DNA of 64,000 nucleotides from NCBI RefSeq assembly GCF_963678635.1, contig NC_087066.1:62998282-63062281 (forward strand), written 5' to 3'. This document shows, one piece after another, positions 23,401 to 35,400 of this stretch. This DNA comes from Symsagittifera roscoffensis. Its lineage: Eukaryota; Xenacoelomorpha; Acoela; Convolutidae. The position numbers and the translations under genes were made by a program. Each line of letters begins with the position of its first letter. Within the stretch, counting starts at the first letter, position 1. The notes beneath the pieces were generated by a model. It had not been told where the DNA came from and searched no databases. It saw only the letters and a list, made by a program, of their open reading frames with translations.

Positions 23401-26400
23401 CTGGATTGTTATTTAGGTCTGTTGACTATTTTCTGGATTGTTATTTAGGTCTGTTGACTATTTTCTGGATTGTTATTTAGGTCTGTTGACTATTTTCTGG
23501 ATTGTTATTTAGGTCTGTTGACTATTTTCTGGATTGTTATTTAGGTCTGTTGACTATTTTCTGGATTGTTATTTAGGTCTGTTGACTATTTTCTGGATTG
23601 TTATTTAGGTCTGTTGACTATTTTCTGGATTGTTATTTAGGTCTGTTGACTATTTTCTGGATTGTTATTTAGGTCTGTTGACTATTTTCTGGATTGTTAT
23701 TTAGGTCTGTTGACTATTTTCTGGATTGTTATTTAGGTCTGTTGACTATTTTCTGGATTGTTATTTAGGTCTGTTGACTATTTTCTGGATTGTTATTTAG
23801 GTCTGTTGACTATTTTCTGGATTGTTATTTAGGTCTGTTGACTATTTTCTGGATTGTTATTTAGGTCTGTTGACTATTTTCTGGATTGTTATTTAGGTCT
23901 GTTGACTATTTTCTGGATTGTTATTTAGGTCTGTTGACTATTTTCTGGATTGTTATTTAGGTCTGTTGACTATTTTCTGGATTGTTATTTAGGTCTGTTG
24001 ACTATTTTCTGGATTGTTATTTAGGTCTGTTGACTATTTTCTGGATTGTTATTTAGGTCTGTTGACTATTTTCTGGATTGTTATTTAGGTCTGTTGACTA
24101 TTTTCTGGATTGTTATTTAGGTCTGTTGACTATTTTCTGGATTGTTATTTAGGTCTGTTGACTATTTTCTGGATTGTTATTTAGGTCTGTTGACTATTTT
24201 CTGGATTGTTATTTAGGTCTGTTGACTATTTTCTGGATTGTTATTTAGGTCTGTTGACTATTTTCTGGATTGTTATTTAGGTCTGTTGACTATTTTCTGG
24301 ATTGTTATTTAGGTCTGTTGACTATTTTCTGGATTGTTATTTAGGTCTGTTGACTATTTTCTGGATTGTTATTTAGGTCTGTTGACTATTTTCTGGATTG
24401 TTATTTAGGTCTGTTGACTATTTTCTGGATTGTTATTTAGGTCTGTTGACTATTTTCTGGATTGTTATTTAGGTCTGTTGACTATTTTCTGGATTGTTAT
24501 TTAGGTCTGTTGACTATTTTCTGGATTGTTATTTAGGTCTGTTGACTATTTTCTGGATTGTTATTTAGGTCTGTTGACTATTTTCTGGATTGTTATTTAG
24601 GTCTGTTGACTATTTTCTGGATTGTTATTTAGGTCTGTTGACTATTTTCTGGATTGTTATTTAGGTCTGTTGACTATTTTCTGGATTGTTATTTAGGTCT
24701 GTTGACTATTTTCTGGATTGTTATTTAGGTCTGTTGACTATTTTCTGGATTGTTATTTAGGTCTGTTGACTATTTTCTGGATTGTTATTTAGGTCTGTTG
24801 ACTATTTTCTGGATTGTTATTTAGGTCTGTTGACTATTTTCTGGATTGTTATTTAGGTCTGTTGACTATTTTCTGGATTGTTATTTAGGTCTGTTGACTA
24901 TTTTCTGGATTGTTATTTAGGTCTGTTGACTATTTTCTGGATTGTTATTTAGGTCTGTTGACTATTTTCTGGATTGTTATTTAGGTCTGTTGACTATTTT
25001 CTGGATTGTTATTTAGGTCTGTTGACTATTTTCTGGATTGTTATTTAGGTCTGTTGACTATTTTCTGGATTGTTATTTAGGTCTGTTGACTATTTTCTGG
25101 ATTGTTATTTAGGTCTGTTGACTATTTTGTGGATTATTGTTTAGGTCTGTGTAATTTTCAATGCGGGTGAAATGTCTTTGGTGGAGTATGGCAACAATGA
25201 GTTCCTCGGCACAGTCAGAACTGAGTTCACAAATCCACACCAGTTCAGGTCAGTCTCATCTTCTACTTGATACCCGATGAGCACCCGTTGTTTACAAGCA
25301 AGATTGGAGCATAGAGTGCTAGTACGATGCGTTTTTTGCAACCTAAATGCAAATAAAAGGGATGCTTGAGGTGGAAATTTTGATAGATCTATTTTTGTGC
25401 CAATTAAAAGTGCCTTTATTTTATTTTTACCAGGAGGCTGCTTTGGCACTTTAATACAATCTTGACATTTGATTTCTAATGAGTTAACACAGTTGATGCT
25501 TTTTAATTCATTAATTAAAGTGAAAAAATTCATTAATTAAAAATCATTAATTAAAATTCATTAATTAATTCATTAATTAAAGTGAAAAAAGTTATTTGTT
25601 CCACACGACAATACAATAATAAGTTCGAAGTTTGTAGCGGTGGTGTTTCGACGAAGCCAATAGACTAGTTGTAAAAGTGTCAATAAATTCTTTTTTTGTT
25701 TCCTTGCGTTCATTGACACTTTTACTACTAGTCTGTTGGCTTCGTCGAGGCACCACCGCTAAAAAGATCAGTATATGTAAAGCTGAAACTTTTTAAAATC
25801 TTTTTCTCAGGTGCTTGTTTACACAAGCATAGCTTGTGTTATAGTATGAACTATCTTTTATTTCCAAACTAAGTCGCAAATATTGTTGCGACGCAAATAT
25901 TGTGGCAATAAAATGTGGTTATTTTGAAAGAGTTCATCTTTGATCAATAACCAGTTATTAAGTACAGCCAGTGCTAAGGATATTAACACCGACTATTTTT
26001 TGTTGCGACTTTCATAACGAAAGTAACGGAATATTTTTGCTCGGGGTGGTTTTTTTCTTTGACAAATTTTGACTTTTTAACTAGCCTTTTTTGACAGAAT
26101 GTTTTCATATCATTCAATCGGTATTGTTGTACTAAGCTTCAATTTGAAAAGATATTTCACCTGTGATCAATTTTCGTAAATTTATGGGTGGGTTTAAAAA
26201 TTGTCATTTTGGTCAATTTGGGAAAATTAATTCGCGATGTATTTCGGGCTATTAACGCGTAAGCGGAGGTTTAATTCGTCTTAGAAATCGTCCCAAATTG
26301 GTTGAAGGAAGTTTATTTGCCATAATTTATTTGTTACTAGGAGCGAAATTTATCACTGTACTTTATATGGCGTGTGGGGGGATGATTTTCACAAAAATCT

Positions 26401-29400
26401 AGAAATTTTTTTTAAACTTTCATTTTATTTTAATTGACATTTGTTTTTTTTTTCATGTTTTTAATGCTCCACAGACCTTAAAAGGCAGTGAGAACATTCA
26501 GGGCTTCGCCCTGATACGAGCAATTTTGTGTTACAAATAGTTCTTTAGCTTCAAGGTATCATGAATCTGTAGCGTAGAGGTATGGATGAGACCCGCAACA
26601 AAATAAGAGGGTCGAACCTGGGCAGGGTCGGATGTTTTTTAAGAACTTTTTCGTATACTAGTTAAAATGCGTCCGCTTTATAAATTGAGGTATTTGCCAT
26701 TGGTAAATTTCTCTCTTTCAAATTGGCTGGTATTGCCAATGCGTCGTAATTGGCTTGCGTCCCTTAAGAAATTTTGTAGACGCAAAATTTTAATCATTCA
26801 GTTTTTCCCCAGCAGCGTTACCAGTCAAATAACAGTAGTTTTATTTTCGCTTCATTTTTTGCATTTTCAAGCTGCCATTTGCTGTTTGTTGTGCTTGTGA
26901 TTACGTAGTGCTCTGTGTTTAAGTTTACCGCCAATTATTGTTGGCTTTTTTTAATCGAGACTAGTTTATTAATTTAAATCGACTTTCCAAAACCTTCTTT
27001 TACGGAATTCAAAACTTGAAACGAAATCGAAAAGTTAATGGAATGAAAAATTTGCAAAGCTCGAGTTAATTCACAATACCAACAATCTGATTTAAATTAT
27101 AGTTAAAAGTGAAATCACCTCCATTTTTTCTCAATTAGGAGTTTTTCCTTTTTCTCAACACTCGTTTTTGAAAGATCAATTGAGTCAAGGACTGATATTT
27201 AATGGAAGAAATTTAGTAATAATGCGATTTTCTAATTTCATACCACAATTATCTTTAATGATCAAGTACAGCTAAAACTTGGATAAGTCATCAAATTCTT
27301 CCTGTAAACAAGCGGAACTCTTTTTTTTCTATTCTTTATTAGGATGTAGTTTTGTAAAATTTCTATTTTTTTCGCTTTAAAGGTTTCTTCGGCCTTAATA
27401 GTCTCGGCGTTTGTTTTTTTTCTGCTTATGTACCTATATTTGAGTCTTATGAAGCAGAAAATAGATTTTTATCATTTTGCGCGTTTCCGAAAGTAGAGGG
27501 CCGTAAGAATTTCCGAACGTATAGCTCGAGTAATGTTTGCGATTAATTTTTTTGCCGAGGATTGAATATCATTCGGGAAAAAAGTTGGAAACTTTTGTAG
27601 ATGTAATTATTTTGATTTTCTTTTTTTTGCTATGTTTGGTATGGCAAGTGGTGTGAATCTCCGCTTCGCCTGTGTTGATTTTATGTCTTTCGTTTTCAGT
27701 GTGAGAATCAATGAACGGACTGTGACTGGAGTGGATAGTCATGACAACAAAAAACTGGCCTACTTGGTAGACTTGAAAACAGTCGAAATTGGTAAGTTCA
27801 GATTCAATTTTCAAGCTCTGCCGTAAAAAGGCTCTTAACCTCGAGCACGAGCATTGTGATTGTTTGCCAAAATGCACTTTGTTTGCCAAATTGAACTTCA
27901 AATCTAGCTTTTTAATCAGTAATGTGGAGCTGTTCAATTAGTTTTGAGTAGATGAAAAAGTTTCGAAATTTAAACAGTTTGTTGAGTATAATGGTGCCCA
28001 ACCAACTAAACTGTTGGCAGTGTTATGGTTCTCATTATTACTTTGCGATTTGGTTGAGTGGATTGGGGCTCTGATTATGCACGGAGAATCGAATGGCGGA
28101 AACTTCTCAGCTACTCGACATCTTTTAGAATGTCCAAAACTGACTGACTTGCAGAAAATCACATATGCTCATCGGAAATCAGTATGTGAATCAGTCTGCT
28201 ATTCGGTCCTTCTGCAACGAGGAAGATTCTTTAAATGAGGACTCGGATAATTCTGTTGTGCTGTAGTTATTTTGTAATTGTTTAGTGGACCTGATGAATG
28301 AGATGCCGACTGTGAGGTGTCAGCACCAGAGCAAAATCAAATGGCTGGAACTGAATGAGACTGGCCGAAAACTCCTCTTCAGAGACGTCAAGTACAAGGT
28401 GAGATAAAAGTCCATGCATGACAAATTGTTTGGATTGATGAAAGGAGCAAATATTTACTCATAATAGAACACTAATTAAATAACGCTTGCCAAAAACAAA
28501 GTCAAATAGCGAGAAAATACTTGGTTTATAGTTTACAAATTTTCAGTTTATCAGCCGAGTAAATAAAAATACAAAGTGATCCAATTTTAAGTATTGAATA
28601 CAATAGCGAGCGTAGTGTAGTAGTACGAACCTTCTTTTTTCCTGCCTAACTCAGAAATAAAAGTGTTCATTAAAAGTGTTCACTTATTTGGTTGCACTTC
28701 TGCTATGATCACGATCTAATGTATTGGGAATTTCATAGCATCTGTTTTCTGCTTTACTTGTGGCTAGTGTGTGTATGTATTGAGCGTCAGTGGCTGAGTA
28801 GGTATTGCGTGAGATTCATAATCCCTAGGTCGCTCATCGAATCCGAGACATAGCCGAAGTTTTACCAATTTGAGGCTCAATTCTACATTTTATTGAACTG
28901 CTACTTTGTTGCTTCGCCTCAATGTGAAAGAAGTGGTTTTTCTTTTGTTTAGGCCTTGTGTTTTTTTCAGGAAAAATCATGATTTTCAGAATTTTTTCTC
29001 AACTTCGATTCAATTTCATATTGAAACTTGATATCTACGAATATCTCAATTCAGCGAGAGAATATAAATAGTTTACGACGATATCTAAGAGTATCTCAAT
29101 TCTGCGAGAGAATATAAATGTTTTAGGACGGAGTCCTTAATGAATATATTTACAATGTTTGTCACTCGTTCGTTCAATTTTTGTTACTTTTTTATACTTT
29201 TTGTTACTTTTGCTCGCTGGTTGCCCCACATCCTTCAGCGGTTTGAACTTTTGGCTGTCGGCATAGAGTTGGACTGGATCCTGAAACGTATTGTTTTGAA
29301 GGATGGATGCCACCAAGATGCCATCCTTCTACGGCATTTATTGTTCTAACAAGTCCAGCTGCGCTTCTGTTTTGTATGGTTCGCGGTCTCCATTTATGTA

Positions 29401-32400
29401 GCTATTTTTCAAATACGAAGCAAATAAGGCTTGAGTAATGTAAATTCTTTAAGTTTTGATCTGGGAAAATGAAGAGAGAAAGCGTGGAAAGCAGCTTGTT
29501 CAAAGTCAAGGAAAAAATGATTGGGCTCGGCTTTTTGAGTTAGCTCTGACAAAATGTTGAGAAACTTCGTATTTATTTGCTCACGTTTAGAGGGAAGCAA
29601 GGCGTAAATGCAGGGGGTAGAAATCAGCTAACTGATATTAGACTGTATATAAATGAGAGAATTACATTTGTCATATCCTGGTTTATCTCGATTACATTAA
29701 CAAGGCTCGAAGGCAAGGAAATCATTGTATGGCTTTTTCATCTGCCACTGATTACAGGCAAGTTGCACTGATACTGCATTTCACCAGTACTTTCAAAAGT
29801 TTGATATCTGTTTCATTTTTGAACGAGCACTCGTGCGTCGGATCTTCCATGGAAGACTTCCCGACTGTGATCATTGCGTAACGAAATGATGTCAAAGCTA
29901 AGTATGATAGCTGTTGCCCAGCAGTTTTGTGTCATCGTGAACTTTTCCACTATTCGTTTCTTGCTTTGTCATGACTAGTGGTATATGATACTTCCCAAAA
30001 AGTTTGGCACATTTTGGGGGTAATTTTGAGTAATAAATTAGACAAAATGAAACTTTTTGGATTCATTGTACATTAAATTTGTGAAAATTGCCAAATAAAC
30101 TGAGATAATTGCGATAATGTACTTTATTTAGTTGCGTTTTATAACAATTAGTTTGAACCTGCAACTAAGTGTACTATTAAAATCTGGCTCAACAGTTGAC
30201 ACCATGTGGTCACAAATTTTTAATCAGTTTTTGGATTAATACATCAGAGGATAAAATTAATTGCAACATAATTTGTCTGAGGATTAACTGGTATAGGGTA
30301 AGTTAGTTTGAGGACATAGGGTAAAATGAGATGAGTTTATTTGGAATATAGAGTAAAGTAGCACTTGATTTAGGGTAAGTTTGAATCTGGTAATTTGTCT
30401 GTGTTTCTGTGTAAGATGGTGTTTTGTGTTATCCTGCATTTTTTTGCCTTTTTGGAGTTCGTTTTGGCCGCTTTCGCTGTTATATGCGAAGCGCAGTTGC
30501 GCTTTTGAATCCAAAAAAAAATTCAACCAAAAAGTCAAAAGAGTTTAAAGGGGATGTATTTCTTGCTTTTAAACTCAAATATTCTCATTTGAAACGTTTT
30601 CTTTAAAACTTTAAAAAAATGCTGTTAAAATGAGTTTTTATGGTTTTCATGAGTCAGTTGACATGTTTTAATCTGTCTGTCGGCTACGTACAGACGTTTT
30701 ATCCAAAAGTGGAAACCATTGTTTTTTTTGATATTCGAACGTAAGTTATCAAAAAAGGCAATTTTTGGCTGTGTTTTGATGATTTTGTTTTGTTGCAGCT
30801 GTACCTGGTGGACATGGCGACTGAGGCTAAAGTGACAATGTTGGACTTGTGTCAGTTTGTGCAGTGGGTGCCCCAGAGTGATGTCATAGTGGCTCAGAAC
30901 AGAGACTTTCTCTGTGTCTGGTACAACATCGATTCCCCCGACAAAGTATCCATGTTCCCCATCAAGGTAAAGGACACAAAATTCACTAGATCACGAAACC
31001 ATTGATACTAGAGAACCCTGTAGGTAACTAGAAGTATTCACCTGTAGGTGAACCCTGAAACCATCACTAAGACGAATATAATTTTGGAAGAGATTATAGA
31101 GATGTCAATCAAATATTGTTATTAAAAGACCGATCAATTTCTGAGACTGCAATGGAAAAGTCGCACCAAATACTTTTATCATGTCTATTTAATTTCGGCC
31201 TCAGACGAGGGTTTTATTTTCCGGCTACTAGTCTGCGTCCTTTATTCTGCAAAAAGAGAGTAGTCTGTCTGGCAATAAGAGAGGCGTCATAGAACAGAAT
31301 TCTTCTTTTTTGAAATTTTAGTTTTATAAAATTCTTTTTTCATATACTTTTGGAATCTTATAGCAAAAATTATGTTTTGTATCTGTAATTTATTGACTCT
31401 GAGTTTGTTAAGGGCGAAGTGCGGGAGGTGCTGCGTGAACTGGTGCGAGAACAGGATGGCCGTGAGAGGGTGCAGACGAGGGTGCTGGTTGATGAGAAAC
31501 TGGATATGGCCGAGTACCTTCTGGATTCTGACCTGATCGCGTTCGGCGCTGCAGTCGAGTCGGGACAACTCACAGCGTATGTGTCTAATTTAAACCAGCC
31601 ACGAACGCGTAGTATGTGGAACCGGTTCCAGTTCTCGTCAAAGGCTCTATTCTATGAGATACCAATCATAAACAGCTTTTTAAATTGAGCAAGATAACTC
31701 CATCTTTAAAAAGCCAGACTTAAAATAAGCAAGACTTAATATTCTCGAGGGGGCGATTTATCAAAAAAAGTTTTTAAAGTTTTGACATTTTTTTTAAGTC
31801 GACCAAAATGATTTTCTGAGCTCTCCCAAATCACTATAAAGAGGTTATTTTGAACAAATTTTCTGCGCTGTAGGCGAATTTTTCAAAAAAAAATAGGCAA
31901 AAAAAGCTGTTTTTGGGCACTTTTTGCAACATTTTTATCAAAAAGTTGCTTTTTTTGGGCGCGCGCTCCATCCTCGAAATTAGTTTATTTTGGAGCCAAA
32001 GGCGCCTTAGGGTCAGTCAGCCAAAACTGGATATCTCAAAATTGTACAAAGATCCATGAAGAGGAGGAGACGTTGCCCCCCCCCCCCCCCCCCAAAGTCC
32101 GCTGGTGCGCGAAATGTCAGTCTTATAGACTTAAAGTGTCTCTATATCTTTAAAATTAATCTAACTAACTGTATGTTTTTTCTGCATTTATATCTAAAGG
32201 ATGAAACCTTTTTTACACTACCGCTCAATCTCGTTTCACTCTTCTGGTTTTATGATAAATGATTTTTTACCTTTCTATCCCAAGCGTGAGTATCCCACTC
32301 CTAAGTAACCCAGCAGGCATAATAGCCCATGACGAAATAGCGCATGCAAATTAAAATATCCCATCTGAGGTATCGAAGCAAATAAAATATCGCAATAGGT

Positions 32401-35400
32401 CGCTCAAAGTAATTCAAATGATGCCGTTTTAGACAAATTGATCAAAGCAATGCTAGCTTTTGAAAATGCGTGCGAAATGATTTTCAGTTCTAAGCTTAAA
32501 TGTCAACGCACCTTTCAATTCCACCGATCTTTTGAACTAGCAAAGCGAAAAGTTTTTCTAAGCTGATTTTGCGTCATGGGAAAATACAAAATTATTGTTG
32601 TGCTAGTCTCTATTAACTTCCAAAAAAATAGTACCTCTACAATGGCTAAAAATCCAATAACTAAATAAGTTTTGGAAAACAAATTATTTATGCATCAGTG
32701 CATCTCTCGTTATTCTCTTTTCCACTAGCATACAGGCGAATGTCCACTATCAAACAGTCGGAATACAGGCAAATATTTTTCTGGATTGTCGACAGGACGA
32801 TTTGTAAATTAAATAACTGAATAGTTTTGCGGTTTTATTTCAATTTAGGGTTCTCGTGAACGCTGCAACTTAATGAGAAGGCCATTTTTCGCAAGTTCAA
32901 GTGTTACTAGATTTCCTTTTACGCGTTTTAGTGAACTATTGTCCATCCAAGATATGCAACATTTGGCCTTGTTGCGCTTTGACGTGGACAAAATCCGTCG
33001 TTTTGATATTGAATGAAAAAGTGCTATGAGTGTACTCATATGACTTCGTTGTTTCTTTATCAATATTTTATCATACTGGCTTCATTAACAGGTTGAAAAA
33101 CAAGGTTTAGTCCCTAGAATGGCAATGAAGGCTGGAGCGCCAAATTATTGTTCACTGATTTGAGGCTGGCAGCTATTAACTTATATTTTAAAGGATTGAT
33201 TTAAGTTTTTGCTGTTGCTTTCAGCTGACCAACTAACTGTCTTGCTTCAACGCGACCGGGGTTGAACTCATCGCTGTGCTTCTAATTGAAAGAAATAATG
33301 GTTGGTTATAAGTGCCAGTGGCAATTAATGAGAAGGCCATTTTTCACAACTTCAAGGGTTACTAGATTTCCTTTTACGCGTTTTAGTGAACTATTGTCCA
33401 TCCAAGATATGCAACATTTGGCCTTGTTGCGCTTTGACGTGGACAAAATCTGTCGTTTTGATATTGAATGAAAAAGTGCTATGAGTGTACCCATGACTTC
33501 GTTGTTTCTTTATCAATATTTTATCATACTGACTCCATTAACAGGTTGAAAAACAAGGTTTAGTCCCTAGAAAATAGTCTTTTATCATAACAACTATCTG
33601 TATATGGCGTCTGAAATAAAACTAATAACAATTCCTCGGTTTTTTATATAAAAAACTAGTTTTTATTTTGTTATAGGATTTTTTTCCCGTCATGAAACGT
33701 GGGCTATAATGGGATAAGCTATTGTGTCCCATGGGAATTATTGGTATGGGATATTTTGGAAAGGGTTACTTTTGTATGTGATACTCTGTTCTGTCACCAT
33801 TTTTCGTATTTATATCTACAAAATGAAACTTTTCTGCACTCGTGTGTTTTTGCCTCATTCGCGCTTGTTGAGCTCAGGTTGCCATCCGTTTGGCAATTAA
33901 GTTTGAGGTGTGCTTATATTGAAATCAGAAGTCAAGAAAAAAATGCTGGAGCGTGAAACAGACTGTTTTCTGGAGAAAGGGGAAAACCACACGACCTTAA
34001 TGTTTTGGTTCGTAAACATTAAAACAGCAAGTGAAATAGTGAAATGCAACTAGCATAGTATTTGAAGTTGTAACAAGCTGTTTTCGCGTAGGATGGAGAA
34101 GGTTCCGGATACTTTTCTCTAAAACTTAAAGTTTTTAGGTTTCCAAAATCCTTAAGTGACTGTTCTCTTTAAAAATGCCGCTCTGTCTTTTAGCTGAATT
34201 ACTCCAAGGTAACTTTTTTTTAAAAATCTTTTTAATGATTGATTTTTGTTTTGCTCGACCTTTTTCCACCTTTTCATTTTCAATGGTTTTTGTCATTTTT
34301 GAATTTTCATTTTTGTTAAATAAATGTTTTACTCATTTTTGACTTTCAATAAGCAAGGGTATTACAATCAGGTACTAGACTTTTTCCTTTAAATAACTTA
34401 GGCACAGCATGGTCAAATGTGTAGGAATGGTAAGTTTCAGACTTGCTCCTTTTCTTGAAAATTCAAGAGAAAAAAGCTTCATTTAGGTAGTAAATAGGTG
34501 TAGTCCGTTTGCGGTTTTTTCGTTTGTTTTCCAATAATTTTCTTAAAATAATATTGATTTTATTTTCGTATTCGTGATTTTTGGCCTAGTTTCCGTTGGC
34601 TCAATTCCCGTTTTTTCAAATGAAGTTTGTTTATTTGGTACTGTTTTTATTTGGCTTTTTTGTTAAGCAGGGATTTTACTCTTGTTTTGATTTTTTTACT
34701 GTTGTTAAAAGTTTGTAACTTGTCTTTTTACGAAGTCTGGTTTTCAATAATTTTAATGTTTATATAGTTTTTTTTTTCAATTGAACGGTTTCAGCTTATA
34801 TTTTATGGCATAATGAACTTATATTGCGTTGTTTCGAGAGCAAATATTATGTTCTACAAAATCAGGTATTATTACACTTTCGTGAACAAGTGTCTTGAAA
34901 TCGAACCTTCAAAACTTCCAATTTCTTTTCCACTTGGCCTAGAGTTAACGGCGTCGTCTTTGTACTCTAAGGTCTGGGGTTCGACTCTCGACTGGACCTT
35001 GTTTTTTTCAGTATATATTCAATTGAAAATGTGTAACTTTTTTAAATCAATTTGTTTTTCGGCTCAGCAGGTGTCTGCTCAAAGATTGTCGGCTTAATTG
35101 CCACAGCACTGATTTTTATTTATAGTGCTGTCTCAAGTGATGCTAGGCTTCTCTTTGCCTCCGTTTTTAAGTTCGTTGCAATTCTGCTTTTAAGGTTAAA
35201 AAAGACGTTTTTTAACACAAGTTTGAATTTTGAATACGAGTTTGAGAAGAGCCTTTGTAATAAGTATTGGATCACCGAGTACAAAACAATTGATTCAATT
35301 GTTTGTAGTGCAATGAACTACCTCGAGAATCTGGACGCAACTCCTGAGACAGCTGCCCACTGGAGGACTCTGGCCTCTCTCAGTCTGGACCAGCTGCGTA

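Noticed and set aside
22551-25144. CRISPR-like regular array
   Set aside because: The units are contiguous with no unique spacers, and the context is a eukaryotic intron. It is a minisatellite.
35052-35308. N-terminal half of the 155-codon ORF containing exon 13
   Set aside because: It is intron and R2 repeat sequence. The exon begins after the acceptor GTTTGTAG and only the part from 35,309 matches IFT172.
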